Source: JASHUC01 sp963849095 (GTDB lineage Bacteria; Pseudomonadota; Gammaproteobacteria; Steroidobacterales; Steroidobacteraceae). From it: a DNA stretch of 64,000 nt. The DNA lies in contig CAWKGA010000001.1 of assembly GCA_963849095.1 (NCBI GenBank), positions 248,001 through 312,000 of the forward strand, given 5' to 3'. The position numbers were made by a program, and so were the translations under genes. Positions 8,393 to 16,716 of this stretch are shown in pieces. The notes below the pieces were generated by a model that was given only the letters and a program-made list of their open reading frames with translations, searched no databases and was not told the origin of the DNA. Each line of letters starts with the position of its first letter. Within the stretch, counting starts at the first letter, position 1.

Positions 8393-9931
8393 ATGAAATA
8401 TGCTCTGCCCGTGACGCGTGCGGAGAGCTTCGCAGGCTGGTACCAGGCGGTGGTGGGTGAGGCCGATCTCGCCGAGGAATCGGGCGTGCGCGGCTGCATG
8501 ATCATCCGGCCCTGGGGCTACGGCATCTGGCAGAGGATGCAGGAGCTGCTCGACCGCCGCTTCCGCGAGACCGGTCACGAGAACTGCTACTTCCCGCTGT
8601 TCATCCCCTTGAGCTTCATCGCGAAGGAGGCCGAGCACGTCGAGGGGTTTGCGAAGGAGATGGCGGTCGTCACGCATCATCGCCTGAAGATGATCGACGG
8701 CGTTCTGCAGCCGGACCCCGATGCGAAGCTCGAAGAGCCGCTCGTGGTCCGGCCCACGTCCGAGACGCTGATCGGCGCGGCGTTCCAGCGCTGGATCCGG
8801 TCGCACCGCGATCTGCCGCTGCTCCTGAACCAGTGGGCGAACGTCGTCCGCTGGGAGATGCGCCCCCGCCTCTTTCTGCGCACTGCGGAGTTCCTGTGGC
8901 AGGAGGGCCATACCGCCCATGCGACGGCGGGCGAGGCGATGGAGGAGACCCTCCGTATGCTCGAGGTCTATCGCTCGTTCGCGGAGGACGCGCTCGCCAT
9001 GCCCGTGGTGGCCGGCGAGAAGCCGCCGCACGAGCGCTTCCCGGGCGCGGACAGCACTTTCTCCATCGAGGCGATGATGCAGGACGGGAAGGCGCTTCAG
9101 GCGGGCACCGCACACTACCTCGGAACGAACTTCTCGCGCGCTCAGAACATCCGCTATCAAACGGAGCAAGGCGATCTCGCCTACGCACACACGACGAGCT
9201 GGGGCGTCACGACGCGGCTGGTGGGTGCCGTGGTCATGACGCACGGTGATGACGACGGCTTGAGGTTGCCACCGATCATCGCGCCGCGGCAGATCGTTCT
9301 GGTTCCGATCCTGCGGGATCGCCCGGAGGACGCCTCCGTCATCGAGTACTGCGAGTCGGTCGCGGCGGAGCTGCGCGCCGGATCGGCGCTCGGCGAGCCG
9401 ATTCGAGTGCTCACCGATCTCAAGGCCGGGCGCCCGGTCGACAAGCGGTGGAGCTGGATCAAGCGCGGGGTGCCGATCGTCTGCGAAATCGGCGCGCGCG
9501 ACGTGGCCTCGGGCGCGGTCACGCTCATCCGGCGCGATCGTGCCCGGCAGGGCGAGAATGTCGGCTTCTCGAGCCTCGGGCGAGCGGAGTTCGTGCAACG
9601 CGCGTCCGCGCTGCTCGCGGAGGTGCAGAGCGCATTGCACGCAGAGGCGCGCGAGCGGCTGCAGGCGGGCATCCGCTCGGACCTCACGTCGCTCGCCGCG
9701 GTGGCGGACTATTTCGGGGAGTCGGGCGATTCGGACGCCTTCCATGGCTGGGTGCAGGTGCCGTGGGCGCGGCCCGAAGGAGCGGCGCTCCAGTCCGTGG
9801 ACCAGCAGCTGAAGCGCCTGAAGCTGACGGTCCGCGTCGCGCCTCTTCGGCAGGAGCCCATCGATGGCGAGCGCTGCCTCTTCACGGGGGAGCCCGCGAA
9901 GGAGCGGATCCTCATCGCGCGCGCCTACTGA
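8393..9931 (+). CDS. proS: Prolyl-tRNA synthetase, archaeal/eukaryal-type (no editing insertion)
   Basis: 512 residues. Class II synthetase charging tRNA-Pro. Visible are the motif-2 region NQWANVVRWEMRPRLFLRTAEFLWQEGHTAH, here split as NQWANVVRWEMRP and LRTAEFLWQEGHTAH, and HTTSWGVTTRLVGAVVMTHGD of motif 3. An anticodon-binding domain follows, with a short C-terminal domain ending in RILIARAY. The size and the terminal domain fit the archaeal/eukaryal form. The common bacterial ProS of Gammaproteobacteria is about 570 residues with an editing insertion between motifs 2 and 3, absent here. It is convergent with rapZ. Confidence 0.93.
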   Translation: MKYALPVTRAESFAGWYQAVVGEADLAEESGVRGCMIIRPWGYGIWQRMQELLDRRFRETGHENCYFPLFIPLSFIAKEAEHVEGFAKEMAVVTHHRLKMIDGVLQPDPDAKLEEPLVVRPTSETLIGAAFQRWIRSHRDLPLLLNQWANVVRWEMRPRLFLRTAEFLWQEGHTAHATAGEAMEETLRMLEVYRSFAEDALAMPVVAGEKPPHERFPGADSTFSIEAMMQDGKALQAGTAHYLGTNFSRAQNIRYQTEQGDLAYAHTTSWGVTTRLVGAVVMTHGDDDGLRLPPIIAPRQIVLVPILRDRPEDASVIEYCESVAAELRAGSALGEPIRVLTDLKAGRPVDKRWSWIKRGVPIVCEIGARDVASGAVTLIRRDRARQGENVGFSSLGRAEFVQRASALLAEVQSALHAEARERLQAGIRSDLTSLAAVADYFGESGDSDAFHGWVQVPWARPEGAALQSVDQQLKRLKLTVRVAPLRQEPIDGERCLFTGEPAKERILIARAY

Positions 9932-9955
9932 GCCGCGGGCGAAGGCGCCGTCCCG

Positions 9956-10843
9956 TTACTCAGGCGCGGGCGCAGGGGGCGTCGCGCTCGCCAAGGCGCA
10001 GTGCCGCGCCGCGATCTGCGTGTGGCGCGCGGCGAAGCGCGCCGCCAGGCGATCGACGATGTAGACCGACCGATGCTGGCCGCCCGTGCAGCCGACTGCG
10101 ACCGTGAGATAGCCGCGCGAGCTCGCCTGGTATTCGGGAACGCGGGCCTCGACGAACTGGTCGATGTCGTCGACCAGGCGCGCGACGCTGCTGTGCGACT
10201 CGAGATACTGGATCACCTCGGGGTCGCGCCCGGTGAGCGAGCGGAGGGCCGGCTCCCAGTAGGGGTTCGGGAGCGACCGCGCATCGAAGACGAAGTCCGC
10301 ATCCCCCGGAATGCCGTGCTTGAAGCCGAACGACTCGAACGTGATGGACAGCTGTCCGACTGCGCGTTGCTCGACGCGCAGCCGCACGACCTGCCGCAGC
10401 TCGTGGACTCCCATCTTCGAGGTGTCGATGATCATGTCGGCGGCGTAGGCGATCGGCTCGAGCAGGCGCCGCTCGGTGTCGATCGCCTCGCTCAAGCCCA
10501 CGCGCTCCCGGCTCATCGGGTGCTTGCGGCGCGTCTCGGCGAAGCGACGCAGCAGCTCCTCGTCGCTCGCCACAAGGTAGAGCACCTCGCAGTCGATCCC
10601 GCTGCGCTTGAGCTCGTCGATGAGCCGGGGCACCGTCGCGATCTCGTGTGCGGTGTTGCGGGCGTCGAGGCCGATCGCGGAGCGCGCGTAGGGCGACTCG
10701 GCGCTGCGCACGGTGTGCGAGATGAAGGGCTTGAGCAGAGCCGCCGGCAGATTGTCGATGCAGTAAAACCCCAGGTCCTCGAGCATGTGCAGCGCGACGC
10801 TCTTGCCCGAGCCGGAAAGGCCGCTCACCACGATGACGCGCAT
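9956..10843 (-). CDS. rapZ: RNase adapter protein RapZ (P-loop)
   Basis: 295 residues. Walker A GLSGSGKS lies at residues 8-15, and the C-terminal domain has the conserved VGCTGGQHRSVYI. In enterobacteria RapZ binds the small RNA GlmZ and RNase E and so tunes glucosamine-6-phosphate synthase, linking to cell-wall precursor supply. Homologues elsewhere (YvcJ type) have broader roles. It is last in the rpoN-hpf-rapZ cluster; ptsN, which lies between hpf and rapZ in E. coli, is absent, and npr is not seen. Confidence 0.95.
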   Translation of the reverse strand: MRVIVVSGLSGSGKSVALHMLEDLGFYCIDNLPAALLKPFISHTVRSAESPYARSAIGLDARNTAHEIATVPRLIDELKRSGIDCEVLYLVASDEELLRRFAETRRKHPMSRERVGLSEAIDTERRLLEPIAYAADMIIDTSKMGVHELRQVVRLRVEQRAVGQLSITFESFGFKHGIPGDADFVFDARSLPNPYWEPALRSLTGRDPEVIQYLESHSSVARLVDDIDQFVEARVPEYQASSRGYLTVAVGCTGGQHRSVYIVDRLAARFAARHTQIAARHCALASATPPAPAPE

Positions 10844-10901
10844 GGAGACGACGCCGGGGTGTGTTAGCTCGAGGGCGGGGCGCCTTATCGCGCGGGGGGC
10901 C

Positions 10902-11231
10902 TCACGGGGCCGCTTGCCCGATGCCCTGCGCCTCGCCCGCGTGGTGATCGGTCCGCTTCTCCTTGTGCTTCTTGATGCAGCGATCGAGCTTGTCGCTCAG
11001 CGCATCGATCGCGGCGTACATGTCGGGTTCGGTGGCGTCGGCGTGTATGTCGCATCCGCGGACGTGCAAGGTCGCCTCCGCCTTCTGCCGCAGCTTCTCA
11101 ACCGTGAGGATGCAGTGCACGTCGATCACCTGGTCGAAATGGCGCGCGATACGCTCGAGCAGCTTCTTTTCGACGTATCCGCGCAGTGCCGGGGTGACTT
11201 CGACGTGATGACCCGTAAGGTTGAGCCGCAT
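10902..11231 (-). CDS. hpf: Ribosome hibernation promoting factor
   Basis: 109 residues, the short HPF form. It begins MRLNLTGHHVEVTPALRGYV and has the alternating basic face (KKLLERIARHFD, KHKEKRTDHH) that binds the 30S decoding site and promotes dimerisation of idle ribosomes. It lies just downstream of rpoN on the same strand, the standard arrangement in Proteobacteria. The His/Lys-rich C-terminus is a short disordered tail. Confidence 0.94.
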   Translation of the reverse strand: MRLNLTGHHVEVTPALRGYVEKKLLERIARHFDQVIDVHCILTVEKLRQKAEATLHVRGCDIHADATEPDMYAAIDALSDKLDRCIKKHKEKRTDHHAGEAQGIGQAAP

Positions 11232-11257
11232 ATGCCGTCTCCTCGTGAGTGGACGTG

Positions 11258-12712
11258 TTACATCTGTCTCGATCCCGCTCGCCTGCGCTCGTTGGAAGGC
11301 GCAATCCCCAGGCTCTCGCGGTACTTGGCGACCGTGCGGCGCGCGACCGGGATGCCCTCTCCGGAGAGCAGCTCCGCGATGCGCCCATCGCTCAAGGGGT
11401 CTGCGGCGTCCTCCTCCTTGACGAGCTTCTTGATCTTGGCCCGGATCGCGGTGGAGGAGGTCCCCGAGCCGTCGGTGCCCTCGACCTGGCTCGAGAAGAA
11501 GTAGCGGAGCTCGAATACACCGCGCGGCGTGTGCATGTACTTGCCCGAGGTCACCCGCGAGATGGTCGACTCATGCATCTCAACCGCCTCGGCGATGTCC
11601 TTGAGGATCATGGGCCGCATGTGCTCTTCGCCGTGCTCGAGGAACTCCGCCTGCCGCGCGACGATCGAGCGCGCGACCTTCACGAGTGTGTCGTTGCGGA
11701 TCTCGAGGCTCTTCAGCAGCCAGCGCGCCTCCTGGAGCTGCGCGCGCATGCTCGCGTGGGTCGAGTTGCGCCCGATGAGGCTCGCATAGCTGTGATTGAG
11801 CCGCACGCGGGGCAGCGTCGCGGAGTTGATCTCGACCGACCAGCCGTGATCGGTCCGGCGCACGAACACGTCAGGGACAACGTAGTCCGCGGAGCCGCTG
11901 CTCACCATGGCCCCCGGCCGGGGGTGGCAGCTGCGAACCAGCAGCAACGCGGAGGCGAGCTCCTCGTCGGTCGTGCGCAGCTCGCGCCGCAGCAGCGACA
12001 GCTCGCGCTCGGCGACGCGCTCGAGGTGGTGGCGGGCGATCTCGATCGCCACGGAGAGGCCGGGCGTATCCGGCTCGAGCTGCCGCAGCTGCAGCTCGAT
12101 GCATTCGCTGACGGACCGCGCGGCGACACCGGGCGGATCGAGCTGCTGCACACGTTGCAGGACTTGCTCGACGACGGTGTCGTCGACCTCGATCTCCGGC
12201 CTCAACGTATTCGCGATCTCGGCCAGGGGCTCGGTGAGGTAGCCGTCGTCGTTGATGGAGTCGACGATGGCGCTCGCGATGGCGAGCGAGCGCGGATCGA
12301 GGCGCGCAAGCCCGAGCTGCCACAGCAGATGCTCCTGCAAGGTCTCGCCGGAGGCGTCGGCGAACTCCTGCTGGCGGTCGTCATCGTCGCTGTTCCAGGA
12401 GCTGCCCCCCTCCGATGGGCCGGCGCTCTGGTCGCCCCAATGCTCGTCGATGACTTCCACCTGGGTGTCGGCGGCGGGGGCGGCAGGCTCGGCTTCGGGC
12501 GACCGGGACTCGATGCCATCGAGCGTGGGTCGGGTGTCGGTCTCGGTGTCGGCCTCCTCGACCGGCTCGAGCATCACGTTGCTCTCGAGTAGCTCGCGGA
12601 TATGCGCCTGGAGCTCGAGCGCCGGCATCTGCAGGAGTCGGATGGCCTGCTGCAGCTGCGGGGTCATGGTCAATTGCTGACCCAGCTTGAGCTGCAGGGA
12701 CGGTTTCAGCAT
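11258..12712 (-). CDS. rpoN: RNA polymerase sigma-54 factor
   Basis: 484 residues. Region I is visible as QLKLGQQLTMTPQLQQAIRLLQ (here split: QLKLGQQLTM, TPQLQQAIRLLQ), the activator-interacting segment. An acidic region II follows at about residues 60-120, then the core-binding region. The C-terminal RpoN box ARRTVAKYRE recognises the -24 promoter element. It directs transcription that depends on enhancer-binding ATPases. It is transcribed after the lpt genes and before hpf. Confidence 0.97.
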   Translation of the reverse strand: MLKPSLQLKLGQQLTMTPQLQQAIRLLQMPALELQAHIRELLESNVMLEPVEEADTETDTRPTLDGIESRSPEAEPAAPAADTQVEVIDEHWGDQSAGPSEGGSSWNSDDDDRQQEFADASGETLQEHLLWQLGLARLDPRSLAIASAIVDSINDDGYLTEPLAEIANTLRPEIEVDDTVVEQVLQRVQQLDPPGVAARSVSECIELQLRQLEPDTPGLSVAIEIARHHLERVAERELSLLRRELRTTDEELASALLLVRSCHPRPGAMVSSGSADYVVPDVFVRRTDHGWSVEINSATLPRVRLNHSYASLIGRNSTHASMRAQLQEARWLLKSLEIRNDTLVKVARSIVARQAEFLEHGEEHMRPMILKDIAEAVEMHESTISRVTSGKYMHTPRGVFELRYFFSSQVEGTDGSGTSSTAIRAKIKKLVKEEDAADPLSDGRIAELLSGEGIPVARRTVAKYRESLGIAPSNERRRAGSRQM

Positions 12713-12785
12713 GTTTTTTGCACGAAGGGCCGGGGCCCCATCCTAACACTTTGAAAATTCTGGAGTTCCTCTCCGAGAATGGACA

Positions 12786-13529
12786 TCAGAGACGAAACGA
12801 CTCTCCCAAGTACACCTCACGGACTTGGGGGTTGGCAAGGATTTCTTCCGCAGATCCGGACGCGATCACAGTTCCCTGATTAACGATGTAAGCGCGGTCG
12901 CAAACACCGAGGGTCTCGCGGACGTTATGATCGGTGATCAGCACCCCGATGCCGCGGCCGGCGAGCTCACGCACGATGCGCTGGATGTCGAGGACGGACA
13001 GCGGATCGACGCCGGCGAACGGCTCGTCTAGCAGCATGAAGCGGGGATCGGCGGCGAGCGCTCTCGCGATCTCGACGCGGCGCCGTTCGCCTCCGGATAG
13101 CGTCAGGCCCAGCGTTCGGCGAACGTGGCCGATGCGCAGCTCCTCGAGCAGCTCCTCCAGCCGCCGCTCGCGCGCCGCGCGGTCGAGGTCCTCGCGCGTC
13201 TCGAGGATGGCGAGCACGTTGTCCTCGACCGAGAGCTTGCGGAACACCGAGGCTTCCTGCGGCAGATACCCGATGCCGAGCTGGGCACGGCGGTGCATCG
13301 GCAGGAAGGTCACGTCCCGATCGGCGAGGTGGATGCGGCCCGCCTCGCACGCGATGAGCCCCACGATCATGTAGAACGCCGTGGTCTTGCCGGCGCCGTT
13401 CGGGCCGAGGAGTCCGACGACTTCGCCCTCGCGCACGTCGAGCGAGAGGTCCAGGACGACCGGACGCGATTTGTAGCGCTTGGCGAGCCCCTCAGCCCGC
13501 AGCACCCGCGCCGTCGCGGCTGCCGTCAC
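12786..13529 (-). CDS. lptB: LPS export ABC transporter ATPase LptB
   Basis: 247 residues. Full ABC ATPase: Walker A GPNGAGKTT at 42-50, signature LSGGERRR, Walker B FMLLDEP and the H-loop ITDHN. It powers extraction of lipopolysaccharide from the inner membrane with LptFG, which are not in the window. The start overlaps the lptA stop, so the pair is coupled. The adjacent lptA, lptC and Kdo genes make the assignment secure. Confidence 0.97.
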   Translation of the reverse strand: MTAAATARVLRAEGLAKRYKSRPVVLDLSLDVREGEVVGLLGPNGAGKTTAFYMIVGLIACEAGRIHLADRDVTFLPMHRRAQLGIGYLPQEASVFRKLSVEDNVLAILETREDLDRAARERRLEELLEELRIGHVRRTLGLTLSGGERRRVEIARALAADPRFMLLDEPFAGVDPLSVLDIQRIVRELAGRGIGVLITDHNVRETLGVCDRAYIVNQGTVIASGSAEEILANPQVREVYLGESFRL

Positions 13530-14290
13530 GGCTGATTTCCCGGCTCGAGGCTGCTCGGGGCCCCGCCCTTTTGCGGCTGGCTCTTCCTGGGGATGACCGG
13601 GCTCGCTCCCCCGTTCTTGGGGAGGATCGTGATGTGGACGCGCTGCTTGCGATCGGTTGCGCTCGCGCCTTGCAGCTGCTCGGTCTTGAGGTTGTAGACG
13701 AGCGCGGGCGCGGTGATCTCGTTGTCTCCGTACTTGAGCCAGGCGTCATCCGTCAGGCGCACGGTCGCGGCGGCGACGGTGTACACGATGGAATCGGCGT
13801 GGCCGCGCGCCAGCACGCCGGTGGTGGAGCTCGTCTGCTCGAAATTCGCGGGAGCGCCGGTCACCACGGCGTCTTGCATCTCATTGCCGCGGACGTTGAT
13901 CGTCGCCTCGTCGGAGTCGAGATTGCCCTGCAGCGCCGAGCTCACGTGCACGTGGCCCGTGAACGTCCAGCGGCTGTCGTCGCCGCTCAAGCCTTGCCGC
14001 TCGGCGCGATCGGCCGTCGCGCGCAGATCGCCCTGGGAGACAATGACATTGCCGCGCAGGACGGTCTTTTGCGCACGGTTGTCGTAGTCCACCTTATCGG
14101 CCGTCCACGAGATGGTTCCGCTCGGCTTCACAAACGGAGCCGCGTGACCCGCACGCCCCGTTGCGCTCGCAGCGCCTGCAGGGGCCGCTGCGCCTGCAGC
14201 GCTCGCGCCGCCCGCTCCGCCCGCGACGGTGAGCGAGAGGGTGAGCCACGAGAAGAGCGCCTGCGTGAGGCTACGGCTGGTAGGTGCCAT
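13526..14290 (-). CDS. lptA: LPS transport periplasmic protein LptA
   Basis: 254 residues with an N-terminal signal peptide (hydrophobic to about residue 30) and an Ala-rich spacer. The OstA/LptA beta-jellyroll follows (ADKVDYDNRAQKTVLRGNV, GNEMQDAVVTG). It bridges LptC to LptD and carries LPS across the periplasm. The proline- and lysine-rich tail after about residue 220 is probably disordered. It overlaps both lptB and lptC. Confidence 0.93.
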   Translation of the reverse strand: MAPTSRSLTQALFSWLTLSLTVAGGAGGASAAGAAAPAGAASATGRAGHAAPFVKPSGTISWTADKVDYDNRAQKTVLRGNVIVSQGDLRATADRAERQGLSGDDSRWTFTGHVHVSSALQGNLDSDEATINVRGNEMQDAVVTGAPANFEQTSSTTGVLARGHADSIVYTVAAATVRLTDDAWLKYGDNEITAPALVYNLKTEQLQGASATDRKQRVHITILPKNGGASPVIPRKSQPQKGGAPSSLEPGNQP

Positions 14291-14834
14291 GTACGTCCGA
14301 TTCCAGTTCCACGCGCTGTTCCCGCAGGTGCGCGATGAGCCCGCGCGCGTTCAGGCGCTGCTGGCCCCACTCGAGCTCCACGGGGTCCTTGGTGGTGACG
14401 ATCTCCGTCCGGGTATCGACGGCGAGCGTTTCGCTCGAGATCTGGACCGATTGCTGGGTGCTCGTGAGGACGCCCCAGACCCTCACGGCCCCGCTCAGAT
14501 CGACCTGCGAGGCTCCACTCCAGATGAGGCCGCGATCGGCGCGGCCGTTCCAGAGCTGTCCGGTCTGGTCGTGAAACTGCATCGTGACATTATCGAGCAT
14601 GGCGAACTGCGCGGCCGGCGGTTGCCGGATCTCGGCGGCATGCAACGTGTACATCGGCCGTCCGTCCGGTCCGGTCTCGACGAGATCGGCATTGCTCGCC
14701 GTATAGCCGGGATTCGCGTCCGCGCGGCCGCTGCGTTGCGGCACGGCGGGGCCATTCTCCTCGCTGGTGAGCGCGAGCCACCCCGCGATGAGCAGGGCGA
14801 TCACGGCCGCGCCGGCGAGCACTCTCAGGATCAT
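14271..14834 (-). CDS. lptC: LPS export protein LptC
   Basis: 187 residues with one N-terminal membrane helix (about residues 3-22) and a periplasmic jellyroll domain. It accepts LPS from LptB2FG and passes it to LptA. The sequence is weakly conserved in this family, so the call leans on size, topology and its place between kdsC and lptA. It overlaps kdsC by 4 nt (ATGA) and lptA by 20 nt. Confidence 0.92.
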   Translation of the reverse strand: MILRVLAGAAVIALLIAGWLALTSEENGPAVPQRSGRADANPGYTASNADLVETGPDGRPMYTLHAAEIRQPPAAQFAMLDNVTMQFHDQTGQLWNGRADRGLIWSGASQVDLSGAVRVWGVLTSTQQSVQISSETLAVDTRTEIVTTKDPVELEWGQQRLNARGLIAHLREQRVELESDVHGTYQP

Positions 14835-15430
14835 GGCTTGCGCTCGGGGAGCCGGTCGCGCCCGAGGTGGCGCACGTCGAGACGCCGCACGGCCTCGGCC
14901 AGATGATCGCAGACCTGGCGAACGGCGCCGCGCCCTCCAGGGAGCGAGGTCGTGTAGTGGGCCGCCTGCCGGGCGGCGGGATGGGCATCGGCGACGGCGT
15001 AGGCCACACCGAGCGCGTGCATGAGAGGAACGTCAGGAACGTCGTCGCCGATGCAGGCGCATTCCGCAGTCTCGAGCCGCAGGCGCGCGGCGAGCTGGAC
15101 GAACGCGGCGAGCTTATCCTCGACTCCCTGCATGACGAATCGAATGCCGAGCTCGCGGCAGCGGCGGCTGACCGCGCCGGAGCGGCGGCCGGAGAGGACG
15201 GCCACCTCGACCCCCGCGGCGCGCAGCGCCTTGATGCCGTGTCCGTCGCGGACGTGGAAGGACTTCATGAGCTCGCCTCGAGGCCCGTAGTGCAGCCGTC
15301 CATCCGTGAGGACGCCGTCCACGTCCAGGACGAGCAGGCGTATCGGAAGCGGGGGGGCCGGCTTGCTGGGAATCGAGGACACGCCGAGGTCGACTGAAGA
15401 GGCATGAGTCCCTCGGCGCGATCGCGTCAT
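14831..15430 (-). CDS. kdsC: 3-deoxy-D-manno-octulosonate 8-phosphate phosphatase
   Basis: 199 residues, HAD superfamily. Motif I is LVLDVDGVLTDG with the nucleophile Asp, motif II is LSGRRS, and motif IV is CIGDDVPDVPLM. It removes phosphate from Kdo-8-P during inner-core LPS synthesis. The first ~25 residues before the HAD core are longer than usual, so an internal start is possible. It sits between kdsD and lptC on the same strand. Confidence 0.95.
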   Translation of the reverse strand: MTRSRRGTHASSVDLGVSSIPSKPAPPLPIRLLVLDVDGVLTDGRLHYGPRGELMKSFHVRDGHGIKALRAAGVEVAVLSGRRSGAVSRRCRELGIRFVMQGVEDKLAAFVQLAARLRLETAECACIGDDVPDVPLMHALGVAYAVADAHPAARQAAHYTTSLPGGRGAVRQVCDHLAEAVRRLDVRHLGRDRLPERKP

Positions 15431-15437
15431 GATGCGC

Positions 15438-16430
15438 CTACATCACGCCCGCGCGCAGCAGGTCGTGCACGTTGAACAGCCCGATGAGCTTTCCGGCCTC
15501 GACCACCGGGAGCGCATTGATGCGATGCCTCTCCATGAGGTGCACCGCCTCGGCCGCCAGCTCGTGCGGTCCGATCGTCTTGCAGCGCACGGTCATCACG
15601 GTCTCAATGGCGGCGCCGCTCAAGTCGACTTGCCGGTCGAGCGCGCGCCGCAGATCGCCGTCCGTGAACACGCCGAGCAGCCGGTCCTGCGCATCGACGA
15701 TGACGGTCATGCCAAACCCCTTGCGCGAGATCTCAAGGAGGGCCTCGCGGAGCGCAGTGCCGGGAGAAACCCGCGGCAGGTCGGCGCCCGTTCGCATGAC
15801 ATCTTCCACGCGCAGGAGCAGCCGTCTGCCGAGAGCGCCGCCCGGATGCGAGCGGGCGAAATCCTGGGCGGTGAAGCCCCGCGCCTCGAGCAGCGTGACG
15901 GCGAGCGCATCGCCCATCGCGAGCGTCGCCGTGGTGCTCGCCGTGGGCGCGAGGTTGAGCGGGCAGGCCTCCTCGGGAACGCTCACATCGAGCACGACCG
16001 TCGCAACGCGGGCGAGCGTCGAGTCCGGGGCGCCGGTCATCAGGATCAGCGGCACGCCGAGGCGCTTCAGGTGCGGCACCAGGAGCACGAGCTCCTCGGT
16101 CTCGCCGGAGTTGGAGAGGGCGAGCATCACGTCCGACCGAGTGATCATGCCGAGGTCGCCGTGGCCGGCTTCGGCAGGATGCAGGAAGAAGGCCGGCGTG
16201 CCCGTGCTCGCGAGAGTCGCCGCAATCTTGCGCGCGATATGCCCCGACTTGCCCATGCCGCTGACGACGACCCGTCCCTCACAGGCGAGGCAGACCCGGC
16301 ACGCCTCGGCGAAGCGCTCGTCAAGACGGGCCTGCAGCGCGGTGACCGCCAGCGCCTCGATGCCGAGCGCGCGGTGCGCGGCGGCGAGCAAGGCGCGGGA
16401 ATCCAGGGGCTTCACGGGAGTCGCGCTCAT
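15438..16430 (-). CDS. kdsD: Arabinose-5-phosphate isomerase
   Basis: 330 residues from the ATG whose product begins MSATPVKPLDS. An N-terminal SIS domain (VVVSGMGKSGHIARK, HPAEAGHGDLGM, LSNSGETEE) catalyses ribulose-5-P to arabinose-5-P, the first Kdo step. A pair of CBS domains follows (VEDVMRTG, FTDGDLRRALD, VMTVRCKTI). The frame runs further upstream, but those residues lie over ibaG and match nothing. The start is 30 bp from the divergent ibaG, leaving a very short shared promoter region. Confidence 0.95.
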   Translation of the reverse strand: MSATPVKPLDSRALLAAAHRALGIEALAVTALQARLDERFAEACRVCLACEGRVVVSGMGKSGHIARKIAATLASTGTPAFFLHPAEAGHGDLGMITRSDVMLALSNSGETEELVLLVPHLKRLGVPLILMTGAPDSTLARVATVVLDVSVPEEACPLNLAPTASTTATLAMGDALAVTLLEARGFTAQDFARSHPGGALGRRLLLRVEDVMRTGADLPRVSPGTALREALLEISRKGFGMTVIVDAQDRLLGVFTDGDLRRALDRQVDLSGAAIETVMTVRCKTIGPHELAAEAVHLMERHRINALPVVEAGKLIGLFNVHDLLRAGVM

Positions 16431-16460
16431 GGCCGCAATGATATCCGTTAAACTGCGTCC

Positions 16461-16712
16461 ATGAACCCCGACACCGTCGCCGAGCTGATCCGCGCCGGCC
16501 TCCCTGGAGCCGACGTGCTCGTCCAGTCGCCGGACGGGACGCACTTCGCGGCGCGCGTAGTCGCGAGCGAGTTTGCGGGCAAGCGCGCGCTGGCACGCCA
16601 CCAGCTGGTGTACCGGGCGCTCGGCGAGCGCGTGGGACGCGAGATCCACGCCCTGTCGATCGAGGCGCTCACGCCCGAGGAGTGGACCGGACGCGGAGCG
16701 GCCGGGGCTTAA
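16461..16712 (+). CDS. ibaG: BolA-family protein IbaG/YrbA
   Basis: 83 residues with the BolA fold: AELIRAGLPGADV, then SPDGTHFAARVVA and KRALARHQLVYRALGERV. Such proteins partner with monothiol glutaredoxins in iron-sulfur/iron handling and in acid-stress responses. The position directly before murA is the same as in E. coli. It is separated from murA by only a few bases, so the two are probably co-transcribed. Confidence 0.9.
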   Translation: MNPDTVAELIRAGLPGADVLVQSPDGTHFAARVVASEFAGKRALARHQLVYRALGERVGREIHALSIEALTPEEWTGRGAAGA

Positions 16713-16716
16713 GGGC

